A stretch of DNA of 64,000 nucleotides. Source: Chiua virens. Lineage: Eukaryota; Basidiomycota; Agaricomycetes; Boletales; Boletaceae. The position numbers and the translations under genes are program-made. The stretch is taken from positions 682,001 to 746,000 of the forward strand of contig JAHNUO010000016.1 in assembly GCA_019787685.1 (NCBI GenBank). The letters run 5' to 3'. Each line of letters starts with the position of its first letter. Position 1 is the stretch's first letter. Below, piece after piece: positions 33,019 through 42,780 of this stretch. The notes under the pieces are model-generated. The model saw nothing but the letters and a program-made list of their open reading frames with translations. It searched no databases and was not told where the DNA came from.

Positions 33019-33612
33019 ATAATGGTCCCCTGGATGCTTTTGGCTTTGTGGATCCAGACAGTGTCATCTGAGGGATCCATCTTATCCCTGCATTTGTGCA
33101 CGAGTCAACAAACGAGCTACTTGGTCCCTCAAAAGCTTGTCGCAAACTAGATGGCACAAGAAACAGATTTGACTGGAACTACTACTACATCAACATGTAA
33201 GTCATTCAGGTTCTTGCACTGACTATATGTCTGATTGCGAGTGCTTAGGTTCGTCGACCATGATATGTTTATGCGCTTTAGAGGCGGCGGTATCGGGCAC
33301 AAAGCAACTTGGGACTGGAACGAACTTCTCGAGAGTGATCGTAATGATGACATGGGAATGGATGAAGATACCGATGAAGAGGTTGAGGATGATATTGATG
33401 ATCGAGAGGAGCCAGCTGAGCAGGAAGATGATGAGAAGTGGGAGGACGAAGGCTTGTTGGTGTGGTACATATTGATGAAAGATGGTGAAAGTGATGTTGA
33501 GGATGAGGCTGATAGTGAGGAGGGAAGCGAGGGAGATATGGACGACCGTCGGGAATATGGCGACGAGCTGGAGCACGATGTGTACGGTAACCAAGGATAC
33601 AGAGCACTCTGA
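33019..33612 (+). pseudogene. Plavaka-type transposase, C-terminus, 3' part of split gene
   Basis: This resumes the gene cut at 27574. It reads NGPLDAFGFVDPDSV and then decayed LIPAFVHES...ELLGPSKLVA, then WNYYYINM, an intron at about 33198-33248 (GTAAGT...TTAG), FVDHDMFMRFRGGGIGHKAT and a long acidic tail ending GYRAL at 33612. The order and wording are those of the C-terminus of the protein family in 25627-27574, so both pieces belong to one gene. A stop (DSV-I-stop near 33070, TGA from CGA) shows decay. Confidence 0.75.
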
Positions 33613-34259
33613 TCAAACCTTACTCACATTATATTGTCATACTTGCATGTACCTTCTAGTGCGCTGTTTGTATGCATTGAAAATACTTTGGATGGCTCAT
33701 CGAATGCAGTCGCATAGGTTGGGATCAAGCAAAAACATATCTGAGGAGCGCATTCTGACGATGTGGATTGTCCTAATTTGGGAAGCCAGCAGCTATATTC
33801 CGTATTTGTACATATTAGGTTTCTGCTATTTTTGTGATGACGGATGGCCTGCCTCTGCCCTGATGCCCGGACAACTGCGGACGCAGAACTCAAGGGCAAA
33901 AGGTATAACTGCACTCAAGGTTCTCGAACAGCGTGATCTCTTTAACTCCTTGGAAAACAACGAGATGTCCATTGTGAAAGTTGAAGGGAAACGACAATGG
34001 AGTAAGTAATATCCCTGTTCTTTCACTTTTGGATGCTAATCTCTTGCGTCAGAAGCATTGCAGGAGTCTCAGTCTCTGATCATCATCGGCACACCTCCTC
34101 CTGCGGACAGTCTGGAGACAAATGCACAACATATGTATTATGATGGGGCTGTAGATTTCGAGGGACCCGCCCGTCTTCCTCCAAACAATGCTAGGACCCA
34201 CATCAAGCTACACAAGAAGCATATGTCGAAGGGCACTGTGGACGATGCCATCAGTCTTA

Positions 34260-35787
34260 CAGTGACCTCAAAAACCCTTTCCATACTAACCGCAACTGCA
34301 GTGCACGAAGTGCACTGCCAGACACTGTGGGAATCTTGCTTAGCTTTGGTGACGTTATAAATAGTACGTACTCTCAGCTACAAATCAGCTCCCAAGATCA
34401 TGTGATTTGGTTCACATGCCGTTAAGATATGATCATTTTGAAATAGCCATGTCATGGAAAGGGTTTTTGAGCTTTTGAAATGATAATTAGGATCTCAATC
34501 AAATCATTCAATATTTGTCATTATTTGTTAATGCAAACAAGGATATACATGTAAATAGCATGTCTGAGTTTTAAAAAGTTCACACACTTCTTAATTCTCA
34601 ATTACTATCATGGTTAAATCCCTCTCTCTCACTCAGCAAAACACTATTCTTTCTTTGCTTGATGCTGGCCACTCTGGTGAAGCCATTGCCAAGCAAACTG
34701 GTCTCAGCCCTTCTGCTATATCCAAACTTCGCTCCAAGAAGTGTTCTGCCCTTCCCAAAGCTATTGGAGGTTGTCCTTCCAAGCTTTCTCCTGTCAACAT
34801 TCGCCATGCCCAGCACCTTATCACCTTTGGCAGAGCTGAAAATGCTGTCCAAGTGACCAAAGCTCTCTCCAATATCATCAATGAACCTCTCTCTGCCAGT
34901 ACAGTTTGTCTTCATTTGAAGAAATCTGGTATGAAGGCTGTGGTCAAGTCCAAATGCCCTATTCTCTCTGCTAGGCATTGCAAGGCTTGTTTGGATTTTG
35001 CTTATGCCCACAAGGATTGGACTGTAGAAGGACTGGAAGAAGGTAATATGGTCTGATGAGACCAAAATCAATCACCTAGGGTCAGATGGGCATAAATGGG
35101 CTTGGAAAAGGTCAGGTGAGGGGCTGAGTGATAGGCTGGTAAATGGGACCCTCAAGTTTGGGGGAGGTTCTCTGATGATGTGGGGCTGTATGACTTGGGA
35201 GGGTGTTGGATTTGCTTCCAAGATTGATGGTAGGATGGATGGGGACCTTTACCTTCAGATTTTGAAGGATGAGCTGAAGCAAACATTGGAGTATTATGGT
35301 TTCAATCCTCCTGATACCATCTTTCAGCAAGACAATGATCCCAAGCATACCTGCAAGAAGGTCAAGGAATGGCTAGAGGAGCAGGAATTTGATACCATGG
35401 GTTGGCCTGCACAGTCTCCTGACCTAAACCCTATAGAACATCTCTGGGGATGGGTTAAAAGGAGGCTTGCAGAGCATGAAAACCCTCCTAATGGGATTCA
35501 TGAGTTGTGGGAAAGAGTTCAGATGGAGTGGGAGAGGATACCAGTTGAGGAGTGTCAGAAATTGATTGAGAGCATGCCTAGGAGGGTTCAGGAAGTGCTT
35601 AAAGCAAAAGGAGGCTATACCAAGTACTAATAATACCCAAATCACATGATCTTGGGGGCTGATTTGTAGCTGAGAGTAAGTGCTATTTATAACTCTACCA
35701 AAGCTAAGCAAGATTCCCACAGTGTCTGGCAGTGCGCTTCGCACACTGCAGTTGCGGTTAGTATGGAAAGGGTTTTTGAGGTCACTG
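34260..35787 (+). mobile_element. Nearly complete Tc1 element (copy B), 1,528 bp
   Basis: It starts CAGTGACCTCAAAAACCC, ends GGGTTTTTGAGGTCACTG and is flanked by TA (34258-34259 and 35788-35789). The left terminal repeat has an inner inverted copy of the end (GGAAAGGGTTTTTGAGC, about 34455-34472); the right one lacks it. The near-palindrome with GCAGTG and CACTGC arms is at 34298-34318 and 35729-35749. The transposase spans 34610-35630. Confidence 0.92.
34610..35630 (+). pseudogene. Tc1 transposase, DD34E, one frameshift
   Basis: The 5' frame (34610-35056) starts MVKSLSLTQQNTILSLLDAG and holds two helix-turn-helix-like parts (SGEAIAKQTGLSPSAISKLR; VTKALSNIINEPLSASTVC). The 3' frame (35175-35630) has the catalytic core: QQDNDPKHT, then WPAQSPDLNPIEHLW, with 34 residues between Asp and Glu. 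The first Asp (WSDETK) lies in the gap between the two frames. One extra G in the run around 35029-35031 (GAAGGACTGG) accounts for the break; otherwise all motifs are present and the length (about 340 residues) is normal for Tc1. There is no intron. The enzyme cuts and joins element ends at TA. This copy is one base away from coding capacity and shows no other stop. Confidence 0.88.
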
Positions 35788-35850
35788 TAGCAGTGAGGAA
35801 GACGCAGGCATTGTTGTTAAGCCTGTCAAGAAGTCAAAGGCAAAACCGGC

Positions 35851-36483
35851 TGTTACAATCACACAATATACTATCCTAATCCCTCTATTTTTTGCCTATT
35901 TTTCCATATTTTTCCCTTTGCATTTGAACTTGCTATAAGCATTCCATTCCTTCCGAGTTTCCGAGTTTCTGGAGTTTCCGAAATTCCCACGCTCTCGGAA
36001 ACTCCGGAACTGAACACTTAGCAAATACAAAGTGATATATGATTGAAATACATTGACCCATGCCTTGCTATGGTCTAGAACCACTAAACCTTGACCAGCC
36101 TAGACCATACAAGCCCTCAGACACCCTCTAGACTCATAGTATGTCATTCCATTCTACACATGCTCACCTCATGCCTACCTCACCTCATACCTACCCTCAT
36201 ATCCATTCCTCCTCATGTCTATGATGCAATTACATTCTATGGCTATGTATTCTAGATCCATATACCCTATACCCATTCAAACCCTTGTCCCATAGCATAG
36301 CATATCTATAGATTTACCTTACACTTGTACAAACAGTAGAATAGTATAAAAGGGACATCCCCAACTCACTGAAGGACCCAGTCTTGTCCTTCTGGAGTTT
36401 CCCCAAGCCTCTCTAGTCACACAGACTCGCTTTCATTGTCCTTCCAGCAAATAACTTAAGCCTGTAAAGGTTTGGTTGTTTCA
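35851..36483 (+). repeat. Left LTR of Gyp1
   Basis: The 633-bp LTR runs TGTTACAATCACAC...GGTTGTTTCA. It has several copies of a TTTCCGGAG/TTTCCGAG motif near 35955-36010 and a TATAAAA box at 36345-36351. The primer-binding region directly after it starts TTAGGACAAGACTTTAC; I could not match it to a tRNA. Confidence 0.92.
36345..36351 (+). promoter_or_regulatory. TATA box of Gyp1 LTR
   Basis: TATAAAA lies in GAATAGTATAAAAGGGACAT, about 135 bp before the LTR end, a normal place for the U3/R promoter. The transcript would start some 30 bp downstream, near the ACTCACTGAAGG block. Confidence 0.6.
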
Positions 36484-36619
36484 TTAGGACAAGACTTTAC
36501 TTACTTCTCTTGGTTTAGGATTAGCTACCCTAGACCTCTCCCTTTCGAGTTCTAGCATTGATCAGTGGGTCCCCTGTGCACCTAGGCACACCAGTTCATT
36601 GTCTGGACACTAATATTGA

Positions 36620-37249
36620 TTGCTAGTGTCTACTTGTTTATCCTTTGCCTCTTCTTGGCTTAAGGTTGAAGAACCCCTGATCCCCTCCTTCTGGATTGAG
36701 CCAGAAGCGAAGGTAGAGGCTGACGAGCCTATTCTTGACCACTCAGTCCCAGATATAGCCTGTATACCAACTAGGGACAGCTCAGTATACAACCCATCCA
36801 CTCCAATTCGCTCTCCCCCACCCCTAGAAGTCCCAGTTGATTGGGCACCTATTTTTGATCATCCTAGTATACTTCACAAGCCTGGATCACCCACTCCGCC
36901 TCCATTTGATCTATCTAACCTTCTCAGTGAAGTACTCATCAACCAGGAGGTCGCAGATATTATTAGAGAAGGGATTAGACTTGGTATTGAGCAGGAGCAG
37001 AACCGCATCAGAAGAGAACAGATACAGGAGAGAGTTAATCAGGCAAGAGCCAGGGTCGAGGCACGCTTGGCTATTAGAGAGAGAACTCCCACTCCCCACC
37101 CTACTTCTGGTAGGATTAATCTTATCCCAAAGCGCTGGTTCAGAGGTCCTACTCCCCCTCCTTGTCTTTACCATCGCATCAGCCCTCTTAGACCTAGGGG
37201 CTCACTTAGGAAGCCTGCATTTTACAGCAGCAATTCTCTACGATTCTAG
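36620..37249 (+). CDS. Gyp1 leader ORF a, unknown, 209 residues
   Basis: This frame lies between the 5' LTR and gag. It starts MLVSTCLSFASSWLKVEEPL. The first 100 residues are acidic and proline rich (IRSPPPLEVPVDW, SPTPPPFDLS). Residues about 105-150 are a likely coiled coil (VLINQEVADIIREGIRLGIE, then RIRREQIQERVNQARARVEA). The C-terminus is basic and proline rich. A second frame overlaps it to 37358 (ending HPRYPLIESESEQTL), so a frameshift near 37230 could extend the protein. I recognise no family. In related basidiomycete gypsy elements such leader ORFs are not part of the standard gag-pol description. Confidence 0.5.
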   Translation: MLVSTCLSFASSWLKVEEPLIPSFWIEPEAKVEADEPILDHSVPDIACIPTRDSSVYNPSTPIRSPPPLEVPVDWAPIFDHPSILHKPGSPTPPPFDLSNLLSEVLINQEVADIIREGIRLGIEQEQNRIRREQIQERVNQARARVEARLAIRERTPTPHPTSGRINLIPKRWFRGPTPPPCLYHRISPLRPRGSLRKPAFYSSNSLRF

Positions 37250-37366
37250 AATAGTGGTACTAGCACCTAGACTCAGGAGAGTGCCTGGTAGACTTCCCCC
37301 TCGCCCCAATCACCCTAGGTACCCCTTGATTGAATCAGAGAGTGAACAAACACTCTAAACTCTTAT

Positions 37367-37792
37367 ATGATCTACATTCTCACTTTCCTAGTCGTCTTCT
37401 TTACTCTAGCCACTCTTGCTTTCATATTTCTTGTGCTATCCATCACTTTCACACTTCTCCAATCAACTCAAAAGGACAAGTTCCCTATATTCTTTGTATT
37501 TCAACTCAGGAGAGAGGGAATTGCAACAGGATTCACAGTACCCACATCCCTGAACAATCAGAACCTTGACTACAGTTTATCCAAGCATAGAAACCCTTGG
37601 GATCAAACAGAACAAGGTTGGGATCAAGATCAAGAGGAAGATACCTTTGTCTATCCCCCTCCAGAACCAATCCCTCAAGGTTGGGGACCAGCAGAAGATA
37701 TAGCAGCCTGGGAGAACCCTCTACCTATTGAAGAGATTATCCCAATAATACCTGAAGATCCCTCAACTGTTGACATCATTCTTGATAACTAG
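37367..37792 (+). CDS. Gyp1 leader ORF b, predicted single-pass membrane protein, 141 residues
   Basis: The protein starts MIYILTFLVVFFTLATLAFI and stays hydrophobic to about residue 31, a strong transmembrane or signal-anchor segment. The rest is hydrophilic and acidic with many Trp, Pro and Gln (WDQTEQGWDQDQEED, PPPEPIPQGWGP, WENPLPIEEIIPIIPEDPS). It ends 51 bp before the gag start. A comparable acidic tail occurs in the ORF at 1478-1789, in the same position of element G2. I know no homologue. It is not placed like env, which follows pol. It could also be an exon of a longer leader protein. Confidence 0.5.
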   Translation: MIYILTFLVVFFTLATLAFIFLVLSITFTLLQSTQKDKFPIFFVFQLRREGIATGFTVPTSLNNQNLDYSLSKHRNPWDQTEQGWDQDQEEDTFVYPPPEPIPQGWGPAEDIAAWENPLPIEEIIPIIPEDPSTVDIILDN

Positions 37793-37843
37793 ATTGATCT
37801 AGACTCAATCAATCAAATCTAATTCCGCTTTACCCCTATCAAT

Positions 37844-39052
37844 ATGACTGCAAAAATCTCAGAGCAAGACTGGAGTGCTCTAATTGCTGGATTTAACTCA
37901 TTGCAAGATCAAGTAAATCTTGACAATGGCAGGATACAAGGCCTTGAGCAGCAGAGAGATAATCTAGCAGGTGCTCTTGCTAGAGCATCAACACAATTGG
38001 CTGAAGCTCAAGCCCAAGTAAAAGCTGCAGATGATAGAACCAGAGAATTAATGGGCTTAGCAGGAGACTACTCTTCCTCTCCAAGAGCAGGAGGATCAAG
38101 CAGAGTAGAGATCTTCACAGACCCTGGAAACTATGATGGTTCTCAAGCTAAGTTTGAAGAATGGTGGACAAAGATGAAAGCATGGATGGATTGCAACCCA
38201 AAACATTTTGCAACCAAAGATGAAGATGGTGATGAGATTCCCCATGGCAAGAACAGAGCTTATGCTGTACTGTCTCGCTTGAAAGGCCAGAAAGGAGGAT
38301 ACTTTGCAGAAACTGAACTGCAAGACCTAGCAGATGGTACCTCTAAACTGGACAGATGGGAAGACTTAGTTTCTGAAATAGAAGGCTTATTTCGACCCCA
38401 ACTACAGAAAGATTGGGCCAGAAGGACCATATCATCCTTCAAACAAGACAAACTCTCTACAGACACATTTATTGCGAAGTGGAGAGCCTTATATTATCAA
38501 TCAGGCATCACTGATGACTTTGGAGTGTGGCTCTTAGAGAACAACACAAGAAGAGACATTGTAGAGGAGTTGTTCAGACAGAATAAGAGATGCAGGACAG
38601 TCATTCACACTCTCCAAGCCCTCAGAGAAATAGGAAAGCACAAAGAAGCTTTCAGACTTTTTTCTGACAAGTCAGGATCACCATTCTCAAGAAGGGATCC
38701 AAATGCAATGGACATTGATGCCACTAAGTCAGGACCTTTTCAAGGCAAAAGCAAGCACCTCTGCTATAATTGTGGAAGTGACAAGCATCTAGCCCCCAAA
38801 TGTGATAAACCCTCTACCAGATGCAAAGATTGTGGTTGGTCTAGAGGTGAACACAAGAATACTTGCCACAAGAAAGGCCAGAAGCTTCGCTTCACAGAGT
38901 CACAACCTGATGAGAAGCAGCCTTGTGATTCTACTCAGTCATCTAGTACATTACCTAGAGCTATTCAAGGTATGTCATTTGAAGAAGCTAAAGCCTTCTT
39001 CTATGACATGAAGGACTCTGAAAGCAACAAGGGAAAAGCCAGAGCAGTTTGA
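37844..39052 (+). CDS. gag: Gyp1 Gag polyprotein, 402 residues
   Basis: Gag forms the virus-like particle that packages element RNA. The N-terminus (MTAKISEQDWSALIAG) leads into a coiled coil (residues about 25-70, LEQQRDNLAGALARASTQLA). A capsid-like domain follows (VEIFTDPGNYDGSQAKFEEW at about 88-107, KDWARRTISSFKQDKL, FIAKWRALYYQSG). One CCHC zinc knuckle, CYNCGSDKHLAPKC, starts at residue 307, followed by CKDCGWSRGEHKNTC, a second Cys-rich unit with a longer gap. The frame is intact. Pol begins 161 bp downstream as a separate ORF in another frame, so pol must be translated by a mechanism other than simple read-through, or from a separate start. Confidence 0.9.
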   Translation: MTAKISEQDWSALIAGFNSLQDQVNLDNGRIQGLEQQRDNLAGALARASTQLAEAQAQVKAADDRTRELMGLAGDYSSSPRAGGSSRVEIFTDPGNYDGSQAKFEEWWTKMKAWMDCNPKHFATKDEDGDEIPHGKNRAYAVLSRLKGQKGGYFAETELQDLADGTSKLDRWEDLVSEIEGLFRPQLQKDWARRTISSFKQDKLSTDTFIAKWRALYYQSGITDDFGVWLLENNTRRDIVEELFRQNKRCRTVIHTLQALREIGKHKEAFRLFSDKSGSPFSRRDPNAMDIDATKSGPFQGKSKHLCYNCGSDKHLAPKCDKPSTRCKDCGWSRGEHKNTCHKKGQKLRFTESQPDEKQPCDSTQSSSTLPRAIQGMSFEEAKAFFYDMKDSESNKGKARAV

Positions 39053-39213
39053 ATATTCTGGGAATTCAAGCTGCAGATTCCAAATCATTTAATTTAACTA
39101 CACATAGTCAAGTGGGGTCTCTAACAGGTTTAGAGCTTGGCCAGGACTCTAAACTGGTGCTTGATTCCACTTATAACCTCAAGACAATCCCAGAACCCAA
39201 TAGAATTTGATCC

Positions 39214-42200
39214 ATGGAACCTAAAGACATAGTCCTACCTATCAAGGTAGCCTCTATCAGACATAAAAATCATTTTGCACAAGCAAAAGCATTACTAGAC
39301 AGTGGTGCAAACACAGTGTTTGTGGATAGACTCTGGGCACAGAAAATGAAGTTTCCATTAACCTCAGTGGGGAAACCTATTCCTGTGTTCAATGTAGATG
39401 GATCCAGAAACTCAGCTGGTGACATCACTCATTGTGCTGAATTAGTGATTGACTTTCAAGGACATAGAGAAAGAGTAATAGCTGAAGTCACTGATCTAGG
39501 CAAGAATCAGGTTATCCTTGGATATACATGGCTCAAGCTACATAATCCTGACATAGACTGGAGCAAAGGAACAGTAACAATGAGTCATTGCCCTTGGTCA
39601 TGCAAGACTCTACAGAATAAACCCCCCTTTTCCAGGCATCTTCATAGTCAAGAGAGAGAATCATTAGCTCACATCCATAGGCTGAAAACAGATGTTCCTG
39701 AGCAGCAAGAAGATCTTAAAACAGAAACACTTGTCCCAAAGGAATATCATAAATATCTCAGCACTTTCTCCAAGAAAGAATCAGAGCGCATGCCCTCTAG
39801 AAAATCATGGGATCATGCTATAGACCTGAAGGATACCTTTGTACCAAAGAAGGGAAGATTAATTCCCCTCTCCTTTAATGAACAGAAAGAAGTCAGTGAT
39901 TTCATTGATGATCAACTCCAAAAGGGTTACATTTGCCCATCCAAATCTCCCCAAACTTCCCCTGTCTTCTTTGTACCAAAGAAGGATGGCAAGAAGCGAA
40001 TGGTTCAAGACTATAGATACCTCAATGAACACACTGTCAAGAATAATTATCCACTCCCATTGATCTCTCAGCTTGTTGACAAACTGAAAGGATCTAAGCT
40101 GTTCACAAAGATGGACCTTAGATGGGGATATAATAATGTTAGAATCAAGGAAGGTGATGAATGGAAAGCTGCCTTTGTATGCCACAGAGGATCTTTTGAA
40201 CCTGTGGTTATGTACTTTGGACTCTGCAACTCTCCAGCAACCTTCCAAACCATGATGAATGACATCTTTGCTGACATGGATGATGCAGTTGTCATTTATA
40301 TTGATGACCTCATGATCTTCACCAAGACAGATGACCCTGAAGACCATGATAGGGTTGTTTTGGAAGTATTGAAACAACTTGAACAGAATGATCTCTTTGT
40401 CAAACCAGAAAAGTGTACTTTCAAAGCCAAACAAGTAGAATTCTTGGGTATGACAATTACACCTGATGGTGTCAAAATGGATGATGACAAGGTTAAAGCC
40501 ATACTAGAGTGGCCTACACCTACCAATGTCAAAGGAGTTAGAAGCTTCCTTGGTCTAGCCAATTTCTACAGAAGATTTATCAAGGATTATGCTCAAGTAG
40601 CTCGCCCCTTGAATGATCTAACCAAGAAGGAAACCCCCTTCAAATGGGAAAAGGCTCAGCAAGAGTCCTTTGATCAATTGAAACATTGCTTCACTACAGC
40701 TCCTATCCTTGCTTTTCCAGATAATGATAAGCATTTTCGCTTAGAAACAGATGCTTCAGATTTTGCAACAGGAGCAGTCCTCTCTATTGAACAAGATGGA
40801 AAATGGCACCCAGTTGCCTTCTCCTCTCATTCAATGTCCCCTGAAGAAAGAAATTATCCTGTAGCAGATAAAGAGATGCTCAGTGTCATCAGAAGCCTAG
40901 AACAATGGAGACACTATCTGGAAGGAAACCAACATGAATTTGAGATATGGAATGATCATGCTAACCTTCAATGGTTCATGAAAAGACAAGATCTTAATAG
41001 GAGACAAGCTAGATGGGCACAATACCTCTCCAGATTCAATTTCAAATGGATTCACAAAGCTGGTACACAAATGGTAAAAGCTGATGCCCTATCTCGAAGA
41101 GAAGACCATGCAGTTGGCCTAGAAGATGATAATAAAGGAGTGCTAGTCATTCCACCAGAACATATTGCAGCCACAACAGTTCATCTCTCCTCAGATGATG
41201 ATATCATTATGACCAAGATCAAAGAAGCCACTTGGAAGATCAAAGAATCTGATGCCATCAAGATCTGTCAAGGAAATGACATGTGTAATGAAAGAAATGA
41301 ACTTCTTTATGACAAAAATGGAAAGATCTACATACCAGAAGATCAAAATCTTCGAATGGAGATCATGAGATTACACCACAATACACCAATTGCTGGATAT
41401 CCTGGTATGGACAAGACACTAGATCTTATCAACAGGACATATACTTGGCCTGGAATGAGATCAATGATCAAAGAATATGTCTCTAGATGTGATACATGTG
41501 CTCGCTTCAAGGGCTCTAATCAAGCCCCAGCAGGAAAACTACACCCTCTAGAAATTCCTAACAAACCTTGGGAAGACATCTCAGTCGATTTCACCACAGA
41601 TCTACCACTCTCCAATGGCTATGACAGCATCCTAGTGGTTGTTGACCGCTTCTCAAAAGAAGTAGAACTTATCCCATGCAACAAAACCACTACTGCATTG
41701 GATACTGCAAGACTGTACTTGCATAATGTGTGGAAAGATCATGGCCTGCCAAGAACTATTGTTTCAGACAGAGGACCACAGTTTGCATCACAGGTAATGC
41801 AAGACCTGTGCAAAAGACTAGGAATACAGTCTAGATTATCTACTGCATTCCATCCTCAAACTGATGGGCAAACAGAGCGCATGAACAGAGATCTACAACA
41901 ATATCTTCGCTTATTCACATCAGATAAGCAAGATGAATGGACAGATTGGCTACCCATTGCTCAGTTCTCCTATAACTCAAAGAGACAAGCTTCCACTCAG
42001 AAAGCACCCTTTGAGGTTACTAGATCATATGCTCCTAGAATGGGCTTTGAACAAAGAAATGTAAAAGCCCCAGCTGCTGAAGAGCTAGCCAAAGAAATGG
42101 AGAATACCTTGGAACAGACTAGAACAAACCTAGAACAGGCTCAACAAAGAATGAAACTGCAAGCAGATAAACATAGATCTATTGCACCAGCCTATTCTAT

Positions 42201-42780
42201 TGGTGATAAAGTCTGGCTCTTCACAGAAAATCTCAGACTCAATAGAGCATCCAAGAAACTCTCAGAGAAATGGTTAGGACCCTATGAAATCACAAAACTA
42301 GTGGGAGACAATGCTGTCAAGCTCCATCTACCCAAATCCCTTTGCATTCACCCTGTTATCAATGTCTCTAGAGTCAAGAAATATAAAGAACGCCTAGAAG
42401 GTCAAACCACCTTTAAGCCAGGACCAGTTCTTGTCACAGAAGACAGAGAAGATGAATATGAAGTGGAGTATATTGTTGATTCTAGATGGAAATCAAATTG
42501 CCTTGAGTACCTAGTTCATTGGAAAGGTTATTCAGATGAAGACCGCACTTGGGAACCCAAATCTAATCTAAACAATGCCCCACATATGATCACCCAATTC
42601 CATAGGAAGTATCCTAATGCTCCTAGACGTCTCAATATGATTGCTAAAGATTTCTACAATCTATTTGCATACTGTGGTCAACCCATAGTAATTACCCACA
42701 ACATCTTCTACCTTTTGATCACCTGGAAGTTGATCTTTAGAGAGGGGGTAGTGTTACAATCACACAATATACTATCCTAA
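39214..42780 (+). CDS. pol: Gyp1 Pol polyprotein (protease, RT, RNase H, integrase, chromodomain), 1188 residues
   Basis: Domains are in chromovirus order. Protease: LLDSGANTVFVD, D29. Reverse transcriptase: about residues 200-430, with KMDLRWGYNNVRI and the catalytic YIDD at 362-365. RNase H: ETDASDFATGAVL, DKEMLSVIRSLEQWRHYL, VKADALSRRED. Integrase: zinc site with HH at about 721 and CDTC at 759-762; catalytic D792 (SVDFTTD), D852 (VSDRGPQF), E888 (GQTERMN), spacing DX35E. The GPY/F-like segment is WLGPYEITKLVG. The chromodomain is near 1080-1135 (EYEVEYIVDSRW, YLVHWKGYSDEDRTWEPKSN) and should target insertion to modified chromatin. The stop lies inside the right LTR. No disabling change was seen. 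The start codon ATG 39214 follows the gag stop by 161 bp. Confidence 0.93.
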   Translation: MEPKDIVLPIKVASIRHKNHFAQAKALLDSGANTVFVDRLWAQKMKFPLTSVGKPIPVFNVDGSRNSAGDITHCAELVIDFQGHRERVIAEVTDLGKNQVILGYTWLKLHNPDIDWSKGTVTMSHCPWSCKTLQNKPPFSRHLHSQERESLAHIHRLKTDVPEQQEDLKTETLVPKEYHKYLSTFSKKESERMPSRKSWDHAIDLKDTFVPKKGRLIPLSFNEQKEVSDFIDDQLQKGYICPSKSPQTSPVFFVPKKDGKKRMVQDYRYLNEHTVKNNYPLPLISQLVDKLKGSKLFTKMDLRWGYNNVRIKEGDEWKAAFVCHRGSFEPVVMYFGLCNSPATFQTMMNDIFADMDDAVVIYIDDLMIFTKTDDPEDHDRVVLEVLKQLEQNDLFVKPEKCTFKAKQVEFLGMTITPDGVKMDDDKVKAILEWPTPTNVKGVRSFLGLANFYRRFIKDYAQVARPLNDLTKKETPFKWEKAQQESFDQLKHCFTTAPILAFPDNDKHFRLETDASDFATGAVLSIEQDGKWHPVAFSSHSMSPEERNYPVADKEMLSVIRSLEQWRHYLEGNQHEFEIWNDHANLQWFMKRQDLNRRQARWAQYLSRFNFKWIHKAGTQMVKADALSRREDHAVGLEDDNKGVLVIPPEHIAATTVHLSSDDDIIMTKIKEATWKIKESDAIKICQGNDMCNERNELLYDKNGKIYIPEDQNLRMEIMRLHHNTPIAGYPGMDKTLDLINRTYTWPGMRSMIKEYVSRCDTCARFKGSNQAPAGKLHPLEIPNKPWEDISVDFTTDLPLSNGYDSILVVVDRFSKEVELIPCNKTTTALDTARLYLHNVWKDHGLPRTIVSDRGPQFASQVMQDLCKRLGIQSRLSTAFHPQTDGQTERMNRDLQQYLRLFTSDKQDEWTDWLPIAQFSYNSKRQASTQKAPFEVTRSYAPRMGFEQRNVKAPAAEELAKEMENTLEQTRTNLEQAQQRMKLQADKHRSIAPAYSIGDKVWLFTENLRLNRASKKLSEKWLGPYEITKLVGDNAVKLHLPKSLCIHPVINVSRVKKYKERLEGQTTFKPGPVLVTEDREDEYEVEYIVDSRWKSNCLEYLVHWKGYSDEDRTWEPKSNLNNAPHMITQFHRKYPNAPRRLNMIAKDFYNLFAYCGQPIVITHNIFYLLITWKLIFREGVVLQSHNILS

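Noticed and set aside
33223..33616. Minus-strand frames of 107-123 residues
   Set aside because: They are complements of the acidic GAT/GAG-rich tail of the Plavaka C-terminus.
36837..37358. Second open frame over leader ORF a of Gyp1
   Set aside because: Kept only as a possible frameshift extension; its first part is a shadow of the 209-residue frame.
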